From: Marsupella aquatica
Lineage: Eukaryota > Marchantiophyta
Length of the DNA: 64,000 nucleotides
Direction of reading: 5' to 3'
NCBI GenBank assembly: GCA_973895155.1
Contig: OZ316892.1
Coordinates: 20,088,001-20,152,000, forward strand
Shown here: piece by piece, positions 18,811 through 30,456 of the stretch
Layout: each line of letters starts with the position of its first letter
Position numbering within the stretch: position 1 is the stretch's first letter
Notes under the pieces: generated by a model
Seen by the model: the letters and a program-made list of their open reading frames with translations, nothing else
What the model was told of the DNA's origin: nothing
The model's database searches: none
Made by a program: the position numbers and the translations under genes

Positions 18811-21800
18811 ATGGCCTCGGTGGAAGCGGTGCGGTACAAAAGCAGAGTAGCCAAAGCTCTGCATTCGTTGCAACAATTTGGCTTGACGGAATCGGATGTC
18901 CTTCCAACCCTCAGGAAGCTCTTGAAGGTTCGTGACCACCGGCTTGAAAGCTGTCTTTCTCCCTTGTTCTTTCTCAGTCGCTCGAGGTTTGGGGTTCTTG
19001 AGAGCAATTCTGTTGTATCGATTCGCACCATACTGAACGAAACTAAACTGAACTGAACTGGACTGAACTGAACTGAACTGAGCTGAGCTGACTGAGCTGA
19101 CTGACTGATTGGCTGACCCGCTGACTCGCCTTGCAATCAATTTTGGCTCCAGATGTTCGACAACGAGTGGGACTTTATTGAAGCAGAGAACTATAGAACT
19201 CTCATCGACAGCATTTTCGAAGCCCAGGATGCTAAGGTTAGTATGATTGCTTTAAAGGAAGGTTAGTATGATTGCAGCCCTACAAAACAAAACCCTCGAT
19301 GTATAGTATGTTCCGAAGATTAGAATGGCTGCATTAGGGAACTCCGCAATGCAGAAAGGCCTCGGTGAACTCATCTTTATGTCCCTCAAGTTTTATTTCT
19401 TCGTGCTTATTGTGGCGCTGTGGGGCCACAAAACTGTTGTCAACAAGTATCACGAGGGAATGCTATGCGTCGAGTGAATCGTTTTAGAGTCCACGGAACT
19501 CCGAAAAGGGACAAGGTTCAGACATACAAGAAAGCACGGGAACTTGCCAAAAGTATGAGAAAGATTCAGTCTGGAAGAAAGAAAACCATCAGCACTAGTG
19601 CATAGGTGGTCTGGACACGCCATTTGTGGATTTTGCTACCTTTGGTAAATTGGGTGAGGACGGGACAGAAATCGGTGTTTTGCTGACGATTTTCTTGCTG
19701 TGGTTTCTTGTCACCCAAGAACACTTCACGTGGTGGCGGTGGAGGCCCAGCCGTCCGCGCCAGGCGGGCACACTCGGGCTCCGACGATGACTATTCGGAT
19801 TACAGTCCTTCGCCACCAAGGGGATCCTCCCCACCTCCAGCAAACCCAGCAACAAATCGCCGGTCCAATGGACGTTCAGCCGCCCTGGTGACTGTGAAGA
19901 AAGAAAATTCACCGGTCTCTGGCCGGGGAGGTAATGCATTGCCGGATAACGTGGCCCGGGCCGTTGATTACCACTCTGGAGCGAGTGTTCGCACGAGAGC
20001 AGCAACTCTCTCTCTGCAGGGTGGTGGTAGTCCGGGGACTCGAGGACGGGCTGTCCCCAGTTCAGCTGCTGCTGCTGCTGCAGCGGCGGCAGCACACGAC
20101 AGAGAGAAGGGAAAATCTCCTTTGGTCCCCGAATGTCGGCGACAATTACCGTCGTCGCAATCTAGAGAAATGAAAGGTATGAATACCATTAATTTTTATT
20201 TTTATTGTGAACCTCGGACGTATCCTCATCGCGTATGTCTTCCTTCGATTGAGTGAGCGTCTTTGGATTTCATTGAAGATTTGAAGTGATGGTGCTAGAA
20301 AATCATGCCGGTTTAAGTCTTTCGCAGACTGAATTGGTCTGCGGTGGGTCAGTAATGTATATCCTTAGGGACCCTTTGTGAATTGATGCAGGGTCTCCGA
20401 ATCATGTCACTGTGAAACTAGAAGTTTCAAACTCCCCGCCGGCCCCACTAGGTTTTGAGAAGGTGTCGTTTGAAATGGTGGATGGCGTAATCCAGGTGAG
20501 CACCCCAAATAGAGCAGGGGCATCACCGAAGCCAGCTCACCAGCTGGTCCCTCCACTTCCCAATCGTGTCAATGTCGTGGATGAGTCTCCAATTCACCAG
20601 AGTGATCCGGGGAATCAAGTATTATCTCCAGCCCCACTGCGCGCGAAAGATCCCATCTCAAACGTGACGGTCATTTATGTCAAAAAAGAGCCAGGGGAGG
20701 CACATGCCGCTCCTCCTGACCACGAGGATGTGAGTTGGGATCAAAGTGTACAGCGTGAACTCTCTTTGGAGGTCGCTGCGCAACCATCACCTTCCCGTCT
20801 TCAAATAGTTCCACATGGCACTGTTTTTGCCGAAAATCCTCCCCCAGCTGAGAAGGATTCCAAAGTTACCGCAGGTGAGGCCTTGCTAACGTTTTGCTGA
20901 TTAGATCATCTAAATGACCTCTTGGTTCCCTTCGATTGAGCTCCAATCCATATCAATTGTCCGCCGGCGCGAATGGACTCCGCTTCTTTGATTGTTTCCG
21001 AGACGAGGAGGCTATCGTGTTGACGAGTTGAAATTGTCGAATGAGAATAGCTGCTCCCACTTCCTGTCCTCCCTTGTCTCTGCAGCTCCACCATCGATCA
21101 GAAACTACGAGACTCGCTACAATAGGATGTGGTTAGGACTTCTGATCGATCAGCCAATGCATTCGTCACATTTTTATCTTCATGTCAACTTGTTCTGGCC
21201 AGGATCGTCATTGTCCGGTTATGAGTTGGCCAATAGGAAGAATTCGAGGATGAGATTTAGGCAGTCACTGAGTGGTTGTACCCACAATTCATGTTTTTAT
21301 CTCTTGTCTGCAGGCCCCTCCATTGACCTGGCACCAAGAGTTGAACTGGAGGAACAAGACAGCATCGTTTTGCCGGCGGACTACATAGAGGACCGAGATG
21401 GGAATGTCCTGTCTTTGTCTTTAGTTGATTACGAAGACGATCCCGAACCTCCGGAGCAAGAGAGTGGCAGTGTTGTTGGGCCAATCCCGGATGAGCAGGT
21501 GGAGCCACCTGAACTCCACGGTGTAAAGATTCGCCCCAATTTCATTGTCAGTGGTTCCAAGCGGGACATTGTGGAAGCACAGATTGCCTTTGAGCCGAAA
21601 CGTCAGAAGTGTGAAGCCAGTTCACTCTTGGAAAGTGACAGAGACATCCACAGATCTGTTCCATCAACTGCACCTCCTCGTAGGAGGTTAATACTTCCTC
21701 AGAGTCCTTCGCCTGACCACCGGGTCAACAGTGGCAGCTACCAGCCTCCCACCGGACCTACCTCAACAGCTGGAGTCAAGAGGAAGCTGATTGTTGCCAA

Positions 21801-23571
21801 TCAGGGAAATAGCAGTGCTTCCAAAGAGATTGGTGCTTCAAACGGCGATGATAACACTCTCAGGAATGGTGATATGACGCTGGCGGTCGCTGATCGCTGT
21901 GAGGAGAGAGGTAAAGGGACCCTGGAAGCTAGAGGCCAGGGAATTAAGAACTCGGCTATGAAGCGAGTGAGACTTGAACCCGGGGTTGAAGATCCGAATG
22001 CCCAGAAGATGAAGCACGATCCTGCGGACATATCTAGAGGGACAGAAAGAATGCCAATCCCGTTCGTTAATGAGTTCACCAGTGAGACCATCGACCAGAA
22101 GTTCAATTATATTCCCAGGAATGTTGTCTATCAAAATGCTTACTTTAACATTTCATTGGCAAGAATTGGAGATGAGGATTGCTGTGTAGATTGCGTGGGG
22201 GATTGTTTGAATGCACCTCATTCTTGCCCCTGCACAAGGGAGACAGGAGGGGTGTTTGCATACACCCAGGACGGTTTTTTGAAGGAACAATTCATTGAGT
22301 ATGAGCTGGGGCATAACGAGAAGGTATACTGTATCTCAGGCTGGGCTTGCCCCATAGAGCGGGCCAAAGCCGATTTTCAGCCTGACAAATGCAAGGGCCA
22401 CCTTGTAAGGAAATTCGTAAAGGAGTGCTGGCACAAATGCGGGTGCAGCATGCAGTGCGGGAACCGTGTCGTTCAAAGAGGAATCACCCGTCAATTACAG
22501 GTAGGACAAGCTTTTAAACCTTGATATTGATTTTTTCTAACCTGAAGTTGGGCCTTGCTGTATGATGATATTCATTTGCCATCCCTATGAGCTGAAATCG
22601 AACTATGGACACGGTTGCAGTATGGACGTTGCATCTGCTTCTCGTTATTTTCACTGACCTTTTGTCGGTGGATGTGAAGATTCACTCTGATTCTTATTTT
22701 CTATTACAGGTGTTTTTCACCAATGACGGTAAGGGTTGGGGCTTACGGACAGTTGAGGACTTGCCGGCAGGCTCGTTTGTTTGTGAGTATGTAGGGGAGA
22801 TAATGACTAACAATGAACTTGACCAGCGAAATCAAGAAGTAAAACCGGTGGATACCTGCCTCCAGGCTGGAACCCATAAGGACACGTATCCTTTACTGCT
22901 GGATGCTGATTGGTGTTCAGAGAGTGGGCTCAAGGATGAAGAAGCCTTGTGTTTGGATGCCACTAGGTACGGCAATGTGGCACGGTTCATCAATCACAGG
23001 TAATTCATGTTTCAATTCATGTCGAAGAATTCAGTTGGATCAGTTTAGTGCTGGGGCTGTTTAGCACAGTATGCCTGTGAATCAGTAATCAATGCCTGAG
23101 CTGTTGCCGATCTTCATTTTTAACGCGATCGTCTCATTGAAGGTAACTTGCGTGCTGGTGTTCTTGCAATATGCAGGTGTATGGACGCCAACCTGATTGA
23201 CGTTCCGGTCTCTATAGAGGGAATGGATCGACACTACTATCATGTGGCTTTCTTCACCAACCGTGCTGTAAAATCTGGGGAGGAATTGACTTGGGTACAG
23301 TCTCTTTCTACCATCTAAATGTGTCCAGTGCATGACAAGCGGGATAGTTTTGATGCAATTTGGGATATGGTTGAAGAGATTCTTGGCGTTTGTTCTCTGT
23401 AAGTTCTCTTACACGGTTGATGTATTTAGGACAAAGCTGGCTTGGCCTATGCAGGATTACAAGATAGATTTTGACGATGACGAGCATCCTATTGAGGCCT
23501 TCCACTGTCTCTGTAAGAGTGAAGACTGCAGAGGGTCGCGTACAAACGGCACTAAAAAGCATAAGAAGTAA
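18811..23571 (+). CDS. SUVR4-like histone-lysine N-methyltransferase (WIYLD + pre-SET + SET + post-SET)
   Basis: Exons 18811-18927, 19153-19236, 19720-20176, 20392-20874, 21314-22500, 22710-22999, 23177-23294 and 23455-23571 join in phase to 950 residues ending in TAA. Residues ~1-67 form a WIYLD domain (ALHSLQQFGL, then NEWDFIEAENYRTLIDSIFE), the ubiquitin-binding fold of plant SUVR1/2/4. A long low-complexity middle holds Gly, Pro and an Ala tract. The cysteine-rich pre-SET follows (CCVDCVGDCLNAPHSCPC, ECWHKCGCSMQCGNRV). The SET domain shows GKGWGLRTVEDLPAGSFVCE, the catalytic RFINHRCMDANL and SGEELTWDY. Post-SET cysteines are in CLCKSEDCRG. Known relatives methylate H3K9, often at transposons and in a ubiquitin-stimulated way. 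It should act in the nucleus. The second intron (19237-19719) contains a basic open frame (after GTTCAG, TYKKARELAKSMRKIQ) that could be an extra exon, but its donor is unclear. All catalytic motifs are intact. Confidence 0.93.
19032..19124 (+). repeat. Degenerate CTGAACTGA / GAGCTGACT short tandem repeat in SUVR intron 1
   Basis: About 90 bases are made of 5-bp steps (CTGAA, CTGAG, CTGAC). The repeat lies wholly in the first intron, just before the second exon. Confidence 0.9.
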
Positions 23572-24480
23572 ATTTGAAGTTTTATCTTCAAAACATGTTC
23601 TTGTCCAAAGACTTCTGCGGATCAGAAAGGTGGGATCATCGGCCTAGAAAACTGTGTGGAAGATGTTAGAACTTTTCTGCGAAGAGTCAACTGAGCTGTC
23701 CTTGTTGCTGCTTTTAAGTTTTTGTTAGTAATTGCCAAGAAATCGATATTGAAGGTTTTAACATGGGTCGGATTCGATTTCTTTCAGGCTTGATAGCAAA
23801 GGTGTCCCTCTCCTGAAATTTTCAAAAAGCTTTCTTCACTGATTTGTTGCTTCGTGAATCTCTTCAATTGACAGGACGTTCCAAGGATCACAGGAATGAG
23901 GATCAACAAGAGACCACCAGCTGCAAGCTATGGCATGTTTAATAGAGTACTGCAGAAGGTCTCTAGGATGATCCAGACTTTAGATGGCCTATGGCTCCAT
24001 GGGCCCCTCATTCGACAGAGGAGAATTTTGGCTGTAGAGAATTTTGTGGATACCATCAAGTAGATTGTACAAATCCTATGCTGGCCAAAGTATCGTCAGG
24101 TTTTGACAGGCACGGTCCCTTTCGAGCACATTAGTATCGGCGATTAAACGAAACTCTTTTAGAACTCGTCGCTTTCCTTGTCCAACGGATCTAGGTGCTT
24201 GCTGCTGTAATGTGTCTATTTCATTGCTGTCCAGACAGTATTAATGGAAAAGTCTAGATGTGAAGGTCCAATCTTATTTTAGCAGGAAGAGAGGGAGAGC
24301 GGACCTGGGCAAGCTTGAGGAACACATGATGTTATTAAGTGAAAGACCTTCTCAGGTTTTCTTCCACCATGTCAAGGGTTCGTTCAGGTTCCTATCAATC
24401 AGACCAAATCAAAGTGATATCCCAAGATAGGAACCCAGCATGATCAGTGTACGTACTTGGTCCTATTTGTCCTATTTGGT
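23572..24480. other. SUVR 3' UTR and flank
   Basis: No further exon could be found after the stop at 23571. The first part is probably 3' UTR. Nothing else is recognised. Confidence 0.5.
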
Positions 24481-24502
24481 CCCTAAACCCCTAAACCCTA
24501 AA
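24481..24502 (+). repeat. Interstitial telomere-like motif
   Basis: Three imperfect copies of the plant telomere unit CCCTAAA (CCCTAAACCCCTAAACCCTA). Too short for a telomere remnant. Similar telo-boxes occur in plant promoters. Confidence 0.7.
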
Positions 24503-24514
24503 GTTATTGGTATA

Positions 24515-25030
24515 TTTTTGGCCTTCTTGTGTTTGGATAGCGTCTGAGTTTTCTTGAATGCAAGACCGACTCGAGTCCCAGCACTCATCTCTCAATGGTT
24601 CTGAAAGCTATAGGCATTCCTTTGTTGGGATGGTATCGGATTGTTCTGGCATTTAAAACCGAGTCACAGTGGTCTGGAAGGTTTTGAGTCTAACCACGCT
24701 TCTCTCTCCATGCTTCTGAAAGCTGTAGGCCTTCTTGTGTTTGTATCTGAGTGTTCTGGGATGTAAGACCGAATCACAGCGGTGTGGAACTTTTCGAGTC
24801 CCAGCACTCTTCTTCTCCCAATGCTCTGAAAAACCTTTGGGCCTTCTGGTCTTGGGATCGTATCTGAGTTTTCTGGAATTCAAGACCGATGCACAGCACT
24901 CTCCTCTCTCGCTTCTGAAATCTACAGGCCTTCTTGTGTTGGGATATCAGAGTGTTTTGGAGTTTAGGACCGGCTCACATTGACCTGGAAGGTTAAGTCC
25001 CAGCACTCTTCTCGTCTTCCAATGCTCGTT
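24515..25030 (+). repeat. Five-copy degenerate tandem repeat, units of about 90-118 bp
   Basis: Units begin at a GGCCTTCTTGTG-type block near 24520, 24611, 24728, 24839 and 24928. Each unit then carries a TCTGAGTGTTCTGG-type block, AAGACCGA, TCACAG, TGGAAGGTT, GAGTCCCAGCACTC and a TGCTTCTGAAA box. Copies differ by roughly a tenth to a quarter of bases, so the array is old. Confidence 0.88.
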
Positions 25031-26392
25031 CAAAATTTTGTCAACATTTCGTCCACTCTAAAGGAGAATGAACGAAGACCGAATGACGACTGAAATCATT
25101 ATGCAACAATTCCTTAAACAGTGACGATCAAGATTGAGGAAGAGCAAACGAAGACTGAAATCATTGCTGAACAATTATATTGACAGTGACGATCAAGATT
25201 GAGAAATACGCCCATATTAAAGAACCGTTCGATCTCATTCCTCTTATTGTGAATGGCGACGACAAATCCAAGTCACCTTAGAATCTTATTAATACAGCCA
25301 AGAGGCTGGAAGACAACAGTCCAACACCAAAGTGTGGTAAGCAATCTTAGTATTCGCCTCCAGTAGTGAAATCAACTTCTGGTCAGAGTCATAAACAAAG
25401 CCAACAAGGTGTCTTTGCATGCAACAGAACTACTTGAGTGAAGGTCTATCTCAGGTGGCAGGGGATTGGCTCTGGGATTGAAGCTCAGGTCCAGCTTCCC
25501 CCAGGATTGTGGAGGATACAAGAGTGAGTGGCGTGTGCAGTGGGGAGGTACGTTAGATTCTCAAGCTGAGCTCATATCAGAGCACAGCCCCAGGTTCAAT
25601 CTTTGGTAGCTCTTGGTACACAGTCGTATTTGTTGGGCTGAGGGTAGGTAGCATGGTTTCCTGTGATCCGTCCCCTGTGGAGTCTCTTGGCCTGTTAGTA
25701 ATTCAGATTTGTGGCCTAAATCTATATTGAAGTCTCTAGACTGTCTCTTGGGCTCGAATCCCTTATATATCTTTCTGGTAATTTGTGATATAGAAACCTC
25801 CTTGTATGGCCTAAGTCTAGATTGAAGCCTCTAGATTGGAAGTCTGTTTCAGTCACTCACTTCATTAACTTTTGGCGTGCAGGGAATGGGGACAAATCAC
25901 AAATGAGAGTGAATGATAATGAGTCTTTTTATTGCAACTGTTTTTTGGAGTCACCTATATTTACATTCTTTTGAACGTGTAGGCAAGGAAGTGGTTGTAA
26001 TGCCCCAGGCATACATTTGTGACCGGCGCAGTGGGGAATGACCTGAGTGATAGTCCACATTTGCTTTCAAGACAATTTGTAGATACTAATGATTAGGCAC
26101 TTCAAGGCCTAGATCAAGTGGGTTTTTACCCATTCATGATTCTGTGCCAATTATGGATCTCTACATATCCAGTCATTATTGTGCTATTTTGTGTTAGTAG
26201 AGTAGTTAAGCTCATTAGTCTAAGGCTCGAGGCCTTGAGAAGAGCCACAAAATTAGTTTGAGGACCCCTTGGTTATTTAAGTTTCATGTTATTCAACAAC
26301 CAAGTTCGAGCACATGAAGAGTTAAGTTTGCATACTGAAGTAGCTTTGAATAGGGAGATGAGGGGAAAAAAATAGTGGATTTGTCATGGTAG
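25031..26392. other. Gene-free stretch
   Basis: A near repeat (GAAGACTGAAATCATT with GTGACGATCAAGATTGAG) occurs twice at 25085-25205. The phrase TGGCCTAAATCT / TGGCCTAAGTCTAGATTGAAG also recurs near 25710 and 25810. No coding region is supported. Confidence 0.55.
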
Positions 26393-26977
26393 TAGTCCTT
26401 GCACAATGTTCCCTTGGTACTCCTATGTCCATAGAGGCCATGCAAAATGTGTTATAGAAGCGGAAGGGTTTCTTATATATTCCTTTGGTATTCCTTATCC
26501 ATAGTAGTTGAAGGGTTTCGTATGTTCCTTGGTGTTATTTTGTCCATAGTAGCCAAAAGGGTTTCTTATGTTCCTTGGTGTTGTTTTGTCCATAGTACCC
26601 AAAGGGTTTCTGATGTTTGCTTGGTAAATGTTATAGTAGTTGAAGAGTTTATTTCTACCCATGGTTATTCCAAATATTGCTAATTAAATAGAAACTCATA
26701 CAATCTACTGGAAAACACTGATATGCCAATCATAATCCATCCAAATGTTATTTTCTTTTCACCCCTTTCTTTGTTTATTTGAAAAGTTACTTTCATTTTT
26801 CCATTGTTTGTACACTTACAAGGACTAACTGTTTTTTTTACTTGTCTCAAACACACATAGTCTTGTTTGTACTTTTTGTATAAAGAACCTTTCTTGTTTG
26901 TGACCAATAGTGCTGATGTGGCAGCACGTGATTCAAGGGATTTTGGAAGGAGCTTCCCATGGGGGTCCGTAACTATT
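26393..26977 (-). repeat. Dispersed repeat, copy 2 (inverted relative to 16085-16665)
   Basis: Reverse-complement partner of the 16 kb copy. On the minus strand this copy keeps an open frame (27087 down to 26680, 135 codons) with HVATIVTDPHGKLLPKSL and SALLVTNKKGSLYKKYKQDY; the frame extends beyond the shared block. The residues look protein-like, but I recognise no family. The pair encloses the SUVR gene and its repeats, with about 9.7 kb between copies. Confidence 0.85.
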
Positions 26978-27089
26978 GTAGCAACATGTTCAATATGTTG
27001 GGTAAGATTCAGTTTAAAACAACCTCCACCTGTGAATGCCTGTAATTTGATTTTGCTTAAGGTACTTGTGGAGCTAATTTCTATCATAC

Positions 27090-29739
27090 ACTCCTTCTGT
27101 AGTGTGGCATTTCTCTAATGTTATGGTCTCATCACCAGTGACTGTTTCAAATCATTTGGGGAGTCAGAAGCATATTGCTAAGAAGAACACTTCATATCTT
27201 AGGACAATAATATTTGTGTTCAATATCTGCCTTTGACTTCTTTGTAGTTTCCAACGCCTTCTCCTAAATTTTAGAGTCCCTTCAATGCAATACAAGGGAG
27301 TTTGACTGCTAATCAGTCTTAGTGATCCCTTTTAGTCCTCATGAAACACAAGTGCCCTCACATTGGAAGTGCAAGGATCAAACTACAGAATAAATGATTA
27401 TTAATGTCACCAAGAAGGTGAGTGTATGACACTTACAATGTTGGCTCTGGACTTCCTTAGAGCATTCCCACCAGACGCGCTAAACAGCTGCCTGGTAAGT
27501 GTTTAGTGTGAACGGTGGTGTAAATGATGATTATTGATCCCCATTGTGCCTCGGTAAAACCAAAAGCACCATATTTTGGCACTCATGCGGCATTGCTGCA
27601 TCATGATAACAAACCAATACATTAGTAGTTGCACTAAAAGTAACTGAATCGGACAAGTTGAATAACAATGTAGATAGAACAAGCAACATTCAATTAGAAA
27701 TAATTCATGTGTAGGTAGCTAGGGCTTTAGACTCCAAGCTCTTCCAAAAACCCATTCAAGAATTGTGCAATATCTCCTTAATTACTTTCATGGAGTCACT
27801 GGTGGAGGGCGCCATAGTATGGCTAAATCATGTGGCAGATTTTCTGCAAAGACAGGTTATTTGATAGCTTCCTGTATTTGCAGTGCTACAATCTACAAAC
27901 TAGATGAGAATTATGACACTGCTATATGGTGAATCTACCTTTCAAATTTTGTCTTATTTAGATTTTGTGTCAAGTATTTTGATTTTAATGTGCCTTCACA
28001 AGGTGAATTATTTTTATTAATTTTATTTTTAATTAACTTTTACACCCCTTTTAATTTTAGTGAACTTAGAGTAATTTTAATGTATTTGACTCCCCTCATA
28101 AAGGTTTAATGTTTCCTTTTCAATCACTCCTTAGTGAATTTTTTTTCTCATGAGAGAAATGCATTTGAACAATGTGCACATCTGGTCTACTAAGTTCTCC
28201 TTGTGGTTTCTTTTACAAAATTTATGGTTTTAATTAAGCTGACTGTTATTACCTTCCTAGAAGCAAGTGAAAATTTGTACTATATGTGCACAACTCTTTA
28301 GTACCTTTGTACTTTATGTGTACTTTCTTGATCATAGTGTGATTCTTTGCCTGTGTACTTTTGTGTGTGTTAGTGTCACTCACTCTCAATTAACCATAAT
28401 AATTTATTGGCATATATTTTACATGTACCTATTTCTTTTATCATAAAATAAATCACATATCACTACAAGACAAAAAAAAGAGGCATGTTCCAGGATGAAC
28501 ATGCTATATTGCAGTACTACAATCTACAAATTAGATGAGTCCCACAAATTTGAAGTCTTAGTCATTGCAGCCACATCTCAATTTGAATAGAAAAGATGTT
28601 TTAATAAATTAACCTCAAGACCCACACTATTTGATGACCCACATTTTTGGTTAATGTGGGGCCTCTTTTTATTTGTGAATCCCTAAACTTGGACAAGGAT
28701 TGTGCATACACAATATTTATCCACCTCTAGAGGTGCTGAAATTCCTACACAGAAATTTGTGTCCCCGCCCCTTTCCTTCATAACAAGAAACATGGGATAT
28801 TAAACTTTATAGCTAGGGTCTGAAGTTCGTGCGCCTTTCCTCCAGGACAAGAGATAAGGCAGACTATTGATGGATGGTAAACAAAACAAAATAAAAACCA
28901 ATATTAAAAAAATGCTCTGTCCTCCATAACAAGAAACCAAATGCAATGCTCAGATGGACCACTCCCATGAATATCTGCAATCCAGATGGACCAGTCCACT
29001 TCGGACCCAAAAAATGCCAATTGTTCTACACAAGAAAAGTACTAACTGAGTTCAAAAAGGCTTCGATTGCACCATCTACGTTGTGAAAGTCCATCTGGGC
29101 AACTCATCAAACGTTCAGGTCCATCGAGGCTTCACTTCTAAGAAACAGGGCTCACTAAAGAACCTATTGATGGATTGTAAAGAAATTAAAAGTCAGTCTT
29201 AAAAAGCTCGCTACTGGTCAGCAGTAGTCAGTGTAACGTCGGCGTAGAGTTACCGAATGACATGAATGAGCACCTGTAATTACATGGAAGCGCGAGCGAG
29301 TAAGAGTAAGGTCACCAGTACGACGCGTACGTTGAAAAGATGGCCATCTCAATCACGGACCGTAAACAGGAGTGGAAGATCGACTGTTAAATCAACCACC
29401 GCGATTCACTTTCCGTGGCGTAAATGAGAGTAGAGTGACATCCAGCTCACTCCAGGTACATACGTGGCGCGCCAGCACAGGCCAGACCCGCATATTTATC
29501 AGCCTTGAAAAAGGACGACCCCTCGTGCTGGCCGCGTTGGCGAAGGTTTTGCTGTCTTCACGACAAGAACGACCTCGGTACCTGACCGGGCAACGCCTCA
29601 TCAACGTCGCCGGCGGTCGCTTTCACGGCGGCCGCCAGAAGGGAAACTTGCGACTAAATATAACGAGGCCCGTTCCCGGCACACTTCAGCGCCGGGCCGG
29701 GATTTCTCCTACCGGGCTACCTATCCCGAGGCCCATTCG
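27090..29739. other. AT-rich gene-free stretch
   Basis: Mostly AT-rich sequence with no domain-bearing frame. GATGGACCA and GCAATCCAGATGGACCAGTC-type phrases near 28950-29000 recur in altered form near 36765-36800 (GCAACCCAGATGGAGCAGGT), which suggests an old dispersed repeat. Confidence 0.5.
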
Positions 29740-30456
29740 GTCCCTCTCTATAGATGGTATAATTAAACCCGTTAAATCTACATCACGTTAATGCTCTTTC
29801 ACTTCACTTCCCCGGGGCGCCGTACACTGCCCGTCCCAGTCCCCTATGTTGCTGCCCGCTCCAGCCCAAGTTTGGCAGAACATAAACCAATACTTTACAA
29901 TTTAAATCATGTGCTCCGGCCCGATTGACTTTGCGCCATCGACTTCAGGTTTATGTTTTGGCACCCAAAATGTTTTGTCGGCCGCTCCGGCCCGATTGAC
30001 TTTGTGCCATCAACGTTTTGGAAGAAGTGTTGCCAAAACATAAACCACCACTCCATAGAGAATAAATATTTGGCACAACATAAACCAAGACTTTATAAAT
30101 CATGACTCTTAACCAAAGTACTAGGTTTGCCCTGAACACTTAGACTCTGTTGGAAAGAAGTGTTGCCAGAACATAAACCAAGACTCCACAAGGAATAAAT
30201 AGATGACACAAACTTAAGTCGTCAGGCCGGAGCAAGCGAAGGTGCCAAAACATAAACCCAAAGTTGATGACCCAAAGTTTATCGGGTCGGAAGGCTTGAC
30301 AAAATGGTAGAGTTTTGGTTTATGTTCTGCCAAACTTGGGCCGGAGCAGGCAGCAACATCGGGGACTGGGACGGGCAGTGTACGGCGCCCTGGGGAAGTG
30401 GGGGAGCATTAACGTGATGTAGATTTAACTCGGGGTTATAATTAATAGGGGGACTC
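29740..30456. mobile_element. Foldback element with ~115-bp near-identical inverted arms
   Basis: The left arm (29771-29889, starting GTTAAATCTACATCACGTTA) matches the reverse complement of the right arm (30316-30429, ending AACGTGATGTAGATTTAAC). Weaker pairing continues outward to about 29740 and 30456. Shared sequence includes CGCCGTACACTGCCCGTCCC and GCCCAAGTTTGGCAGAACAT. The ~425-bp centre repeats CATAAACCA boxes and the block CCGGCCCGATTGACTTTG several times. There is no transposase, so it is a non-autonomous element. I could not define a clear target duplication. Confidence 0.88.

Noticed and set aside
20992-21313. Open extension of the large SUVR exon into the preceding intron
   Set aside because: A good acceptor at 21311-21313 and phase agreement with the exon ending at 20874 indicate an intron; the open stretch does not reach back to that exon.
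29372-29791. 139-codon frame rich in Arg and Pro
   Set aside because: It overlaps the foldback element's left arm, has GC-rich composition, and shows no known domain or splice structure.
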